Numbered from the stretch's first letter, positions 43,751 to 53,011 are shown. The stretch is DNA of 64,000 nucleotides from Bacteroidota bacterium (GCA_963169745.1 CAUJCU010000002.1:310001-374000); one strand, 5' to 3'. The notes: generated by a model not told the origin, from the letters alone. A program made the numbers and translations.

Positions 43751-45370
43751 TTGACTGTAAAAGCCAATTACATAGATATTCTGAATCGCTCTATTTTTCC
43801 AGTAGAAATATTTGTAGAAAATGGGAAGATAACTGCAATAAACCCCATTAACGAAAGGCTGAGAACCTATGTTTTACCGGGGTTTATTGATGCCCATATT
43901 CATATAGAAAGCAGTATGCTCTTGCCTTCTGAATTTGCCAAAGTGGCCGTATTGCATGGTACGGTTGCTACTGTGAGCGATCCACACGAAATTGCAAATA
44001 TTATGGGGGTTGAAGGCATCAACTATATGATTGAAAACAGCAAAACAGTTCCTTTTCATTTCTTTTTTGGGGCTCCCAGTTGTGTACCTGCAACGTGTTT
44101 TGAAACAGCAGGGGCCGAATTAGACTCACATGATGTTGGGCACTTAATGCAAAACCCTGATATTTGGTATTTAGCCGAAGTAATGAATTATCCGGCTGTA
44201 ATAGCTCGTGAACCAGAAATGATGGCTAAGATAAATGCAGCACACCAATGTGGAAAGCCGGTTGATGGGCATGCACCAGGGATTAGAGGAAAGCAAATAG
44301 CAGATTATATTAATGCCGGAATTAGTACCGACCATGAGTGCTTTACATTTGAAGAAGGTCAGGAGAAACTTAATTTGGGAATGAAAGTGATTATAAGAGA
44401 GGGAAGTGCAGCAAAAAATTTTGAAGCTTTAATCCCCCTCCTTAATTTATATCCTCAACAAATTATGTTTTGTTCAGACGATAAGCATCCTGATGATTTA
44501 TTGGACGGCCATATTAATCTTCTTGTAAAACGGGCCTTATCTCTTGGATATAATTTATTTGATATTTTATTTGCTGCTTGTATTTTGCCTGTTAAACATT
44601 ATAATTTGCCCGTAGGCTTGTTACAAAAAAATGACAGTGCCGATTTTATTATTATTGACAGCCTCGAAAACTTTAATATTATTGAAACTTATATTAAAGG
44701 AGTATGTGTAGCTCAAAATCAACAATCATTGATTCAAACAAATTCTTTCCGAGCCATCAATAAATTTAATTGTAACCCCGTACGCCCCCAACAACTTGAG
44801 CTTAAATTATCCAATAGCAAAGTAAAAATTATTGAAGTTCATAACAGGCAACTTATAACAACAACCGCCATTGATCATTTACCTATAAAAAATGGTGTTT
44901 TGTGTTCTGATTTGGAAAAGGATATTCTTAAAATTGTTGTCGTTAACAGATACTTCAATGCACCTCCGTCTATAGCTTTTATTAAAAATTTTGGATTAAA
45001 GAAAGGTGCCATAGCAAGCTGTATTGCACATGACTCTCATAATATTGTAGCTGTTGGTGTTATGGATGAAGATTTATCTAAAGCTATTAACTTAATTATT
45101 AGCCATCAAGGAGGCATTTCTTTAGCTGAAGGCGATACTGAACAAGTGCTACCGCTTCCTGTAGCAGGTATCATGAGTAATAAAAGTGCTGTAGAGATAG
45201 CCCAAGCTTATCAAAAAATTCACCAGCAAGCCAAAGGCCTAGGTTGCACATTAGATGCCCCATTCATGAGCTTATCATTTATGGCATTATTAGTTATTCC
45301 AAGTCTTAAAATAAGCGACAAGGGTTTGTTTGATGGCACAACTTTTTCGTTTACAAGTGTACAAGCTTAA
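43751..45370 (+). CDS. ade: Adenine deaminase
   Basis: A 539-residue amidohydrolase of the Ade type. It turns adenine to hypoxanthine and ammonia in purine salvage. Metal-binding motifs are HIHIESS near residue 48, DGHAPG, STDHECF, and the aspartate in SDDKHPDDLL. The C-terminal half, with GVMDEDLSKAINLI and GGISLAEG, is the typical Ade extension. The start is a TTG at 43751; a TAA lies four codons upstream and no ATG precedes the metal site. It ends the rightward run. Confidence 0.93.
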   Translation: MTVKANYIDILNRSIFPVEIFVENGKITAINPINERLRTYVLPGFIDAHIHIESSMLLPSEFAKVAVLHGTVATVSDPHEIANIMGVEGINYMIENSKTVPFHFFFGAPSCVPATCFETAGAELDSHDVGHLMQNPDIWYLAEVMNYPAVIAREPEMMAKINAAHQCGKPVDGHAPGIRGKQIADYINAGISTDHECFTFEEGQEKLNLGMKVIIREGSAAKNFEALIPLLNLYPQQIMFCSDDKHPDDLLDGHINLLVKRALSLGYNLFDILFAACILPVKHYNLPVGLLQKNDSADFIIIDSLENFNIIETYIKGVCVAQNQQSLIQTNSFRAINKFNCNPVRPQQLELKLSNSKVKIIEVHNRQLITTTAIDHLPIKNGVLCSDLEKDILKIVVVNRYFNAPPSIAFIKNFGLKKGAIASCIAHDSHNIVAVGVMDEDLSKAINLIISHQGGISLAEGDTEQVLPLPVAGIMSNKSAVEIAQAYQKIHQQAKGLGCTLDAPFMSLSFMALLVIPSLKISDKGLFDGTTFSFTSVQA

Positions 45371-45486
45371 AAGATATTTATTTTTTAAGATAAGTCATTC
45401 GAGTTTTTCTGCTTTTGGGATACTTCAAATAAGATTCTTTTTTAAAAACTATTGCAAAATAAAAATTAGACCCCTTAATAGGTCAT

Positions 45487-45516
45487 AAAAAAAGGTGCTG
45501 CCTATGCAGCACCTTT
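45487..45516 (-). terminator. Terminator of the PKD/T9SS operon
   Basis: Arms 45491-45501 and 45506-45516 (AAAGGTGCTGC/GCAGCACCTTT), loop of 4. On the minus strand it is followed by seven U residues, 24 bases after the stop of the leftward T9SS gene. Confidence 0.85.
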
Positions 45517-45539
45517 AACCCGAATGAACATTTTACTTC

Positions 45540-48248
45540 CTAATGAATACTTAGTTTTGTTGTTTTCATTTGTCCATCGTCTGTGGTGGTTTGAATAAAA
45601 TACATTCCTTTATTTAAAAGTGAAGTGTGAATTAAGAAATTATTGTTTCCTTGTTTTAAAGTTTCCTGCTGTTCCATACACTGTTTACCTTGAGTATCAA
45701 AAACACGGATACTAACATTTTGTTCTTTAGTGGCAGGTATCGTAATGTTCACATAATCTTTTGCAGGGTTAGGGTAAACCTCACTATTAGCATTGTTCAT
45801 TACTGAAGGTAAAGAGGTAAATGCAACCATAGTTACTGTAGCATCATTAGTAATTACTGCACTATTAAAATCAAAGTAAATTTCAGCATTATCCGTTATT
45901 TGTTCTCCTACATTTAAGCTGGATAGAGCATTAACTTTATAAGAAATAAAGCCATGACTTTGTGGTTCATTATTGGTAGAATCAGGGAGCATAATATTCA
46001 TAAACTTATAGGTAGTGGTGTTACCGTTTCTAATTATTTGACAGTTATGACTAGCGCTTAAAAACTGATAAGACATTAAATCTAATTTAGGCGACATGTT
46101 ATCAAGCACTACAACATTGTGAGCCGGTGCGGTACCCGTATTCTGAAAATGAATAGTATAACGTATTTCTTGATTTTGGTTGATACTAGATACAAGCTGT
46201 AAGTTAGGGTTGTTGCTATTGGTTTTAACAGACAACTTGGCATTAGGATCCCAAGATCCAACAACCACTTGATGAATAGTATCCATATTGTTGTTTAAAT
46301 TAATATCTATTCCACTTGAAGGTGATACAAAAACAGACTCTAAAGTATTGCTTCCTAATACAGCATTCTGCTGTGCATTAAAAGTAACCCAAATATAATA
46401 ACAAGAAAAAGGACTTATTATAGGAGTTGTCCAAGTAAGCGTATGAGTGGTGGTGTTAACATTATTAGCAGTTGGGCTTTGATAATCAGGAGTGAGTATT
46501 GGGTCATATTGCATTGTAACCTCAGCAGCTACAGGAGTGTTTCCTTCATTACAAACTCCAATATAGTACCATGCTCCAAAACCAGGTGTAACTGTTGTAC
46601 TAGGGTAAATAGAAACACTTATATCAACACTGCCTGGGGGTAAATACAATCCTACGTTATTATTTGCATAAACCACTCCATTTTGTGTAACATCTACAAT
46701 AGTTGTACCGGTTGTAATTGTTCCAGTACTGTAAAATCCTGTTGGAGTATAACTTACAGTATAAGTACCAACCGGAAGTAAGATATTATAAGCACCGTAG
46801 GAATCAGTATATGTTGAATATGAACCAACTTGAATTAACTGATAAGGAATACCAGACTCATTGGCATCGAAAACACCATTGTTATCAGCATCATAAAATA
46901 ATACACCAGATACCGTTGAGGCATTAAGGAAAATACCAAAATTCATTCCACAAACTGTATCATTTCCTGCAACTGTAAACGTGTAATAAGCACATCCGTT
47001 TGTGTTGCTATTGGTATCAACCGGTACAGTAAAAATACCATTATTATTGGTGCCCGGGTTTCCATAGTTGCACATAGTAAGCGTATAACTTCCCGCAGGA
47101 ACAACAAGCGAATAAGAACCGGAACTATCGGTTACTATAGTTGTTTGATAGTTATTTCCGGTAATCATTAAATATGCAAATGGAATTCCATTTTCGCCAC
47201 TATCAATAATACTGTTGCCATTACTATCTTCAAAAACAGTTCCACAAATAGATCCGTTAGATGCAGCATTACCTACCACAACCATTCCACAATAACTAGC
47301 ACAACTGTCATAAGTCATGCATACATTATAAGTACCCGGTGCAATAAAGGTGTGTATAATCACATTTGATGTACTTGTGTCAGGTGATGAACCATCTCCA
47401 AACTGCCATAAGGTAAACCCACCGGAATTAGGGGCATTTGATACAAACTGATAAACTCCGGGTCCTATTTGTGTATAAGAGTATATATAATTACATCCGG
47501 TCATATAGGAATAAGTAAGACTAGCAATACATCCGTTTACATCTATGATATTTACAGTATAAACTCCGGGTCCTGTGGGTGAAATACTAGAAGTACTGTC
47601 ACCTGTATTCCAATAATACAAATAAGGTGGAGTGCCCCCAATTGGGTTAGCTACTAACATTTGTAAAAAAGTATCTTCATAAATAGTACCTGTTAGGTTA
47701 CATCCTGAAGAAGGATTGTAACAAGCATAAGTGCTGCACCCATTGCTATCAGTAACTGTTAAACATTGGTTTGTACCAGGAACAGCAAGAATGGTTGGCG
47801 TAGTTTCTCCTGAATTCCAGGAATAAGTAAAAGGGGGTGTACCACCCGCAACATCTGGTGTAATATAATCTTGTCCATTTTGGTTATATATTAAAAAATT
47901 CAATACTAAATTACAAGGGTTGTTAACTTGTACCGTAATTAATTGACAAGCTGTGTTGGTACAACTATCCATAGTAGTAATAGATAGACAAACTTGATAA
48001 GTTCCGGTTTGTTGATATGCATGGGGAACCGAATCTCCTGAAAGCATCGTTATTCCATCACCAAAGTCCCATTCATATTGTACAATTGGTTGAGCCGACC
48101 AGGAAGAATCCAGAAAAATGAATTCGCCATTGGGGTTCATAACATAGGTAAAACCAGCCTGGCAGGTTTGTGCATTCGACTTTACAGACAGTATAACTAA
48201 CAGAAATGCTGTTAAAGAAATAAAATTTTTAAATAGTCTTGTTTTCAT
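45540..48248 (-). CDS. Large T9SS type A surface protein with PKD and SdrD-like domains
   Basis: A 902-residue exported protein. In order: signal peptide (1-26), PKD domain (about 30-110, VQYEWDFGDG), a SprB-like repeat part (GGTPPFTYSWNSGETTP and a second copy), another PKD-like domain (about 250-327), two SdrD_B-like repeats (from about 334 and 441, GTVFEDSNGN and GVLFYDADNNG), a DUF11/DUF7619-like region (from about 662, GSWDPNAK and IHFQNTGTAPAHNVVV), and a T9SS type A sorting domain (about 825-902, ending YFIQTTTDDGQMKTTKLSIH). It should be a surface adhesin-like fibre. It is the last gene of a sigma factor operon. Confidence 0.88.
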   Translation of the reverse strand: MKTRLFKNFISLTAFLLVILSVKSNAQTCQAGFTYVMNPNGEFIFLDSSWSAQPIVQYEWDFGDGITMLSGDSVPHAYQQTGTYQVCLSITTMDSCTNTACQLITVQVNNPCNLVLNFLIYNQNGQDYITPDVAGGTPPFTYSWNSGETTPTILAVPGTNQCLTVTDSNGCSTYACYNPSSGCNLTGTIYEDTFLQMLVANPIGGTPPYLYYWNTGDSTSSISPTGPGVYTVNIIDVNGCIASLTYSYMTGCNYIYSYTQIGPGVYQFVSNAPNSGGFTLWQFGDGSSPDTSTSNVIIHTFIAPGTYNVCMTYDSCASYCGMVVVGNAASNGSICGTVFEDSNGNSIIDSGENGIPFAYLMITGNNYQTTIVTDSSGSYSLVVPAGSYTLTMCNYGNPGTNNNGIFTVPVDTNSNTNGCAYYTFTVAGNDTVCGMNFGIFLNASTVSGVLFYDADNNGVFDANESGIPYQLIQVGSYSTYTDSYGAYNILLPVGTYTVSYTPTGFYSTGTITTGTTIVDVTQNGVVYANNNVGLYLPPGSVDISVSIYPSTTVTPGFGAWYYIGVCNEGNTPVAAEVTMQYDPILTPDYQSPTANNVNTTTHTLTWTTPIISPFSCYYIWVTFNAQQNAVLGSNTLESVFVSPSSGIDINLNNNMDTIHQVVVGSWDPNAKLSVKTNSNNPNLQLVSSINQNQEIRYTIHFQNTGTAPAHNVVVLDNMSPKLDLMSYQFLSASHNCQIIRNGNTTTYKFMNIMLPDSTNNEPQSHGFISYKVNALSSLNVGEQITDNAEIYFDFNSAVITNDATVTMVAFTSLPSVMNNANSEVYPNPAKDYVNITIPATKEQNVSIRVFDTQGKQCMEQQETLKQGNNNFLIHTSLLNKGMYFIQTTTDDGQMKTTKLSIH

Positions 48249-48280
48249 AGTTGGAATTTTGTAGTTAATAATGGTTTGTA

Positions 48281-49435
48281 TTAGGGATAGGCTACGCCTA
48301 GAGTATATTTTGATGCATCAATAAAAATAGAGTCATTATTATTGCTTATATTATAAAACCAGGCTTTAAAGCTCCCTTCAATCTTATATGTCTTTTGTCC
48401 ATCACTGTTTTTCTGATACGGTTCTGAATTTGAAATAACAAAAGAATTTCCTGTTTGTACATGGGGTTTATAAGGATTATAGGTACTGTATTGCTTACCA
48501 TCAGGTGCTGTATAATTTACTATAATTTTTCTAAAACCCGAATCAATAGGAATAGTTGATGGAGGGACAATGGAATACGTATAGTTAAAACCAGCAGCTA
48601 ATTCATTACCCGAAAAGTTTCCTACTAAAATGTCTTTTTGAAAGAAGTTACTGCAAGATGCGCTCGAAAGCGAATCGCGTAAAACAACTCGATAAACACC
48701 CGGCTGGCTATAAATGTAAGTGGTATTTGCTCCACTTAGTTGCCATGCTGTACTATCTCCAAAATCCCAAATATATGAAGGGGCGCTCCCGGTAGCTATA
48801 AACGAAACTAATGTTTGGCTCATAGATTGATTAAATTGAAAACGGCAAGCAGTATCTGTGGTTATTATGTTACAAATGGTTTTAGAAGGGATACCTGCCT
48901 TACTTACAGTAAGACATACATTATAATCGGCTGGTTCCGCATATTGATGTACCGGATTGGCCAAAGTAGAAGTTGCCCCATCACCAAATGTCCAATTAAA
49001 GGTATAGTTTGAGCCAGATGGATTAAAAGCATAAAAATTAAATATGCCACCGGTTAAATTTAAGTTACTGGTATCGGTTCCATTATGAAAGGAATAATTC
49101 CCGGTTTTTAAAACATCTTCCATATTGCTTACTAAAATACTGTTACGAAAACGGCTATCGCGGCAAACAATAGAAAATTCATGATTGCATTTTTCACAGT
49201 TTTCAGACCGTAAATTGCCCATAAATAAATTAAGCCCTAAAGCATCCATTTGATAGGATGTAAACATATAGTATTGGTTTTTCCCAGCAGCCATACTTAC
49301 AGCATTTCCGTTAATAGTAGCATCAATCATAAATACGGGATTGCCATTGTTTGCCTCCGGAATATCTTTCTTTTTACAAGCTTGCCATTGCATTGCAATG
49401 AGTACAATTAAAACTATTTTACTTCCAATTTTCAT
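48281..49435 (-). CDS. PKD domain lipoprotein
   Basis: A 384-residue lipoprotein; the lipobox cysteine is in IAMQWQACKKKD at about residue 20. Basic residues after the cysteine may keep it at one membrane face. There are two PKD domains (about 135-190, TFNWTFGDGATS; about 205-265, SYIWDFGDSTAW), a PKD-poor start with several cysteines (SENCEKCNHEF) and a beta-rich C-terminal part. It is 32 bases upstream of the T9SS gene and 7 after the dual-membrane protein gene; all four are one operon. It probably stands in the outer membrane, linked to the surface cargo. Confidence 0.85.
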   Translation of the reverse strand: MKIGSKIVLIVLIAMQWQACKKKDIPEANNGNPVFMIDATINGNAVSMAAGKNQYYMFTSYQMDALGLNLFMGNLRSENCEKCNHEFSIVCRDSRFRNSILVSNMEDVLKTGNYSFHNGTDTSNLNLTGGIFNFYAFNPSGSNYTFNWTFGDGATSTLANPVHQYAEPADYNVCLTVSKAGIPSKTICNIITTDTACRFQFNQSMSQTLVSFIATGSAPSYIWDFGDSTAWQLSGANTTYIYSQPGVYRVVLRDSLSSASCSNFFQKDILVGNFSGNELAAGFNYTYSIVPPSTIPIDSGFRKIIVNYTAPDGKQYSTYNPYKPHVQTGNSFVISNSEPYQKNSDGQKTYKIEGSFKAWFYNISNNNDSIFIDASKYTLGVAYP

Positions 49436-49442
49436 ACTTTCT

Positions 49443-50762
49443 TTATTTTACTTTCCTTCCATTATTCTGAAACAAATATTGAACACCTATACGCATATTA
49501 AAGTTTCTATCTTTATTATTTGTGGGGAAATAATTTTCTTTGGTTAAATCCGTAAAGCCTTTTTGAAGCATTAAATTAATCCAGAACTCATTATATACAT
49601 TAAAGGCATAATTAAATGCGGCTATTGACCCAAAGCGATTAAAGCCCGAAACATAACCCCACTGATTAGGTTCAAATTGCTGACTCCCAAATTCTTTAAC
49701 ATCACTCTTCACATTGATTAAGTACTCGGCACCAAAACCAACACTAACTTGATGATGATGCACTCTGTATCCTATTAAAAGCGGAAGTTCTGCAAAGACT
49801 AATGATTTATTATGAACAATAAATTCATCAGCATTTTGTCCAAAGTCATATTCTGTTTTAGAGGATTGCATGTTGGTATTCACAGCCCCTCTTGAATAAA
49901 TTAAAGGTTGTAAGCCAACAAACCAGTTTTTATCAATTTTGTAAGCCATACGATAGCCAATAAAAAGGGCTAATCCATTTTTGGAGCCCGATCCGTTGCC
50001 TTCAAATCCACGGCTACTTCCTATTCCGGCAACAGCAGCGTACATCCAATTAGTTTTATTTTGATTATCGCAGGCAGCAACAATATTCGGATCAATATCT
50101 CGAGCAGAGCCAGAGTTCTTTATAATGGTGGTATTAGGCTGAGCTCTTTCCAAGGCAAGGGAACTTTCTTCTTGTGCAAAAACCGACTCATTAGAATTTG
50201 TTAACTCAAAACCTTCTGAAGAGGCTATTTCTATAGTATTATTTTGCTGGAGAACTTTCTTGCTTGTTTCAATAAGCTCTTGTCCAAACTTTTCGTTCTC
50301 AGCCTGAGGAGTTGAATTAAGGGATTTTTTTAGGTTCTGAATTTTATTTTTTAGAACTGGACTTGCTTTTGAAACAGGATGAGTTGTGAGGTCTATTTCC
50401 GGTGCTGCAACTGAATTTTCTGAAATTACGGAGTGTTCTTGTACTACCTGTGTAATAGGAGTAGCCGGTTGATTCCTAATATCACTCGATGCTTGATTCT
50501 CCTGTAAGTGTACTTTTTGATTCTTAGTTATAGAACTATTTTCTTGCATAGTGCTATTCCACTGCCATATTAGCGTAGTAACACCGGTCAAAAGCAACAA
50601 CAAAAGAGTCCTGCGAATAAACTTACTAAAAATTGTCTTTTTAGATTCTTCCTTTGTAATCATACTTTCGGCCTTTAGCCAGTATGCCTCTTCGTATTTG
50701 AATTGGCTTTCACTTACCTTTTGCCTTAAAAGCGCATCAAAATTTTCATTTGTGTCTTCCAT
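49443..50762 (-). CDS. Putative dual-membrane-spanning anti-sigma factor
   Basis: A 439-residue protein with three parts. Residues 1-50 have no signal peptide, so they are likely in the cytoplasm (FDALLRQKVSESQFKYEEAYWLKAES), and should bind the sigma factor encoded 4 bases upstream. One membrane helix spans 51-67. A polar, low-complexity linker (about 70-230) follows, long enough to cross the periplasm. Residues 234-439 look like an outer-membrane beta-barrel (aromatic strands, YRMAYKIDKNWFVGLQ and MRIGVQYLFQ at the end). This layout matches the Dma family of Bacteroides, which join an ECF sigma factor to the outer membrane. Binding is not shown here. Confidence 0.75.
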   Translation of the reverse strand: MEDTNENFDALLRQKVSESQFKYEEAYWLKAESMITKEESKKTIFSKFIRRTLLLLLLTGVTTLIWQWNSTMQENSSITKNQKVHLQENQASSDIRNQPATPITQVVQEHSVISENSVAAPEIDLTTHPVSKASPVLKNKIQNLKKSLNSTPQAENEKFGQELIETSKKVLQQNNTIEIASSEGFELTNSNESVFAQEESSLALERAQPNTTIIKNSGSARDIDPNIVAACDNQNKTNWMYAAVAGIGSSRGFEGNGSGSKNGLALFIGYRMAYKIDKNWFVGLQPLIYSRGAVNTNMQSSKTEYDFGQNADEFIVHNKSLVFAELPLLIGYRVHHHQVSVGFGAEYLINVKSDVKEFGSQQFEPNQWGYVSGFNRFGSIAAFNYAFNVYNEFWINLMLQKGFTDLTKENYFPTNNKDRNFNMRIGVQYLFQNNGRKVK

Positions 50763-50766
50763 AATA

Positions 50767-51336
50767 TTAAGCTACTTTAATTTTTTTTTGTGTGGTTAAC
50801 TTTTGTTTCAAAATTTTTCTGGCTTTATGCAGGTGCCACCTCGAAACCTCTTCGGTTATTCCCAGCATATCGCTAATTTCTTTATGGTGATAGCCTTCAA
50901 TAATGTTAAGATTAAACACTTCGCGTGTAAATTCGGGCAATTGCTGAATCATTTTCATAATATCATCAGCAGCCATTTTACTGATAACAAAATTGGTACT
51001 TGCCGGCTCATAACCATAAAATCCTGTTTTATAATCTTCACTTAGGGCAACATGCTCCTTGTATCTCTTATTCTTTCTAAGCTGGTCAATTGCTGTATGC
51101 ACCGTAATAGTAATGATCCAGGCATCAAAACTTTCATTTCTCCTATAATTAGGCAAATTATTTAAAATTTTTAGAAATGATTGATTCATGATGTCCACTG
51201 CTTCCTCATTGTTATTAACATATCGCCTGCAAATACGAATTAATAAGTCAAAACAATTCTTGTACAACTGCTGTTGTGCTAAACGATTACCTTTTAAGCA
51301 ACCTTCTAGTAACTTATCATCAATGATAATTTGCAA
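50767..51336 (-). CDS. ECF sigma factor (sigma-70 family)
   Basis: A 189-residue extracytoplasmic function sigma factor. Region 2 is in residues about 20-90 (NNEEAVDIMNQSFLKIL, RNESFDAWIITITVHTAIDQLRK), and region 4 in about 125-180 (LPEFTREVFNLNIIEGYHHKEISDMLGI, SRWHLHKARKILK). It should direct RNA polymerase to its own operon and perhaps to other surface genes. The start is a TTG at 51336, as no ATG fits. The next gene, the putative anti-sigma factor, starts 4 bases on, which shows a paired system. Confidence 0.9.
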   Translation of the reverse strand: MQIIIDDKLLEGCLKGNRLAQQQLYKNCFDLLIRICRRYVNNNEEAVDIMNQSFLKILNNLPNYRRNESFDAWIITITVHTAIDQLRKNKRYKEHVALSEDYKTGFYGYEPASTNFVISKMAADDIMKMIQQLPEFTREVFNLNIIEGYHHKEISDMLGITEEVSRWHLHKARKILKQKLTTQKKIKVA

Positions 51337-51474
51337 GCCAAGTAGGTTATTCCTTCATTTTTATCTAAAGTAAAGCTTTTTATTAAAATACGATTAAAAA
51401 GAATGTTTGTGAGCAGAAAATTAAAAAAAATAATAAATTTCTGATACCGCATAAAGAAAGGGTATAAATATCTT

Positions 51475-51482
51475 TACCTTTG
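51475..51482 (+). promoter_or_regulatory. -7 box of ribE
   Basis: TACCTTTG fits TAnnTTTG; the TTG start codon of ribE is 17 bases downstream. The leader is too short for an FMN riboswitch. No good -33 element is seen. Confidence 0.45.
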
Positions 51483-51499
51483 TAAAAATCATTTTTGCT

Positions 51500-52108
51500 T
51501 TGTTTACCGGAATTATTGAAGAGAAAGCCATAGTTATAGAAGCAACCACGAATCAAAAAAATGTTGACTTTGTATTCCAAAGTCCTATTGCTTCCCAATT
51601 AAAAGTAGATCAAAGCGTATCGCACAATGGTGTTTGCCTTACCGTTACTGCTGTTGACAAAGCCCAGAGTTCTTATAAGGTAACAGCAATTAATGAAACT
51701 ATAAAAAGAAGTAACCTAGGCTTATTATCTCCTGGTGACGAGGTAAATATTGAGCGTTGTTTGAGCTTAAACAGCTTGTTAGATGGTCATCTGGTACAGG
51801 GTCATGTTGATGTTACAGCACGTTGTACCGCCATAGAGGAGCATGATGGGAGTGTCATGTTTTATTTTGAGTATGCAGAACAATGCAACCCCGGTTATAT
51901 TACAGTTGAAAAAGGATCAATAACAGTAAATGGAGTTAGTTTAACTGTTGTAGGCTCTGGTTCTAATCAATTTTCGGTAGCCCTTATTCCCTATACATTG
52001 GAACATACTAATTTAGGGAAACTCGTTGTGGGCAGCATAGTAAACATTGAGTTTGATATTGTTGGTAAGTACGTTGCAAAAATCATAAATAAAAGGGGGA
52101 GTTTGTGA
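51500..52108 (+). CDS. ribE: Riboflavin synthase alpha chain
   Basis: A 202-residue protein with two lumazine-binding repeats. It dismutates two 6,7-dimethyl-8-ribityllumazine to riboflavin plus a pyrimidine. The N-terminus MFTGIIEE is invariant in the family and starts with TTG here. Each half has the GVCLTV or GVSLTV motif (SHNGVCLTVTAVD and TVNGVSLTVVG), and LDGHLVQGHVDVTA is between. The end overlaps the DUF1571 gene by 4 bases (GTGA), so the two are coupled. Confidence 0.95.
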   Translation: MFTGIIEEKAIVIEATTNQKNVDFVFQSPIASQLKVDQSVSHNGVCLTVTAVDKAQSSYKVTAINETIKRSNLGLLSPGDEVNIERCLSLNSLLDGHLVQGHVDVTARCTAIEEHDGSVMFYFEYAEQCNPGYITVEKGSITVNGVSLTVVGSGSNQFSVALIPYTLEHTNLGKLVVGSIVNIEFDIVGKYVAKIINKRGSL

Positions 52109-52956
52109 TATCTAAAAGGGTTCTTTCTTTTGTACTTGTTTTTTTACTTATTGTTTCCCCTATAAGGGCTGGTCACGAAAATATTTGTCGCGAGTTGTTA
52201 AACGATATGATAGCCAAAATCAATCGCACTCAATCTGCTCGTTATTTTTTACATTCATCTGAACGAGTTAAAGGGAAAATTCTTCGAGCAGATTCACAGG
52301 TTAAACTTCACGTAAAACCCCGGCAGATTTATTTTAAAAACAACTCTGGAGTTGAAATCTTGTATAATGAACTTATTGATAAAAACTATGCTTTAGTAAA
52401 CCCTAATACATTTCCGTATATCAATCTAAAATTAGACCCGTATCGTAGTATCATGCGAAACAATCAACATCATACCATATTTGAGCTCGGTTTTGAACAA
52501 ATTGGTAAAATTGTTCAAAATGCTATACGGCAAAGTGACAATAATTTTGGGCATTGGTTTACTTATATGGGAATTATTAAGTATGACAACCGCGATTGCC
52601 ATAAAATATTCTTTGAATATCCTGATTATAAATATGTAAAATATACCGTTCACTCAAAAGAAACGATACAATCTATTGCCGAAAAATTGGGAATTGGAGA
52701 ATATCGTATTTTGCAATTAAACAGCAATATTTCCTATACCGATTTTATTAAAGAAGGAAGGGTTTTAATTGTTCCTAATGTTTATGCCTCTAAAACCCTA
52801 ATGTACATTGATAAAGAGCTTAATCTACCCGTTTATATCAAAGCTTTTGATGATCAAGGTTTTTATGAATCGTATGAGCTTTATAATCTAAAAGTTAATA
52901 TTAATTTTACTCCTAAAGAGTTTGACAAATCATTCAGAGATTACGGCTTTAATTGA
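52105..52956 (+). CDS. DUF1571 family exported protein with LysM-like segment
   Basis: A 283-residue protein starting with GTG inside the ribE end. A signal peptide (VLSFVLVFLLIVSPIRAG) leads a DUF1571 beta-domain (about 30-165 and 225-283; the end DLKVNI-type reads YNLKVNINFTPKEFDKSF). In the middle (about 175-225) is a LysM-like segment: YTVHSKETIQSIAEKLGIG, then ILQLN and VLIVPN, the pattern of a peptidoglycan-binding LysM. It is probably periplasmic, maybe holding the cell wall. Function unknown. Confidence 0.8.
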   Translation: MISKRVLSFVLVFLLIVSPIRAGHENICRELLNDMIAKINRTQSARYFLHSSERVKGKILRADSQVKLHVKPRQIYFKNNSGVEILYNELIDKNYALVNPNTFPYINLKLDPYRSIMRNNQHHTIFELGFEQIGKIVQNAIRQSDNNFGHWFTYMGIIKYDNRDCHKIFFEYPDYKYVKYTVHSKETIQSIAEKLGIGEYRILQLNSNISYTDFIKEGRVLIVPNVYASKTLMYIDKELNLPVYIKAFDDQGFYESYELYNLKVNINFTPKEFDKSFRDYGFN

Positions 52957-53011
52957 TATATTCTCAATAGAAGATTTGTTTTTTCGACTCTAACTTTTAA
53001 AACTTTGGCAG

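Noticed and set aside
51483-51499. FMN riboswitch before ribE
   Set aside because: The -7 box leaves under 15 bases of leader, far too short for the roughly 140-nt RNA.
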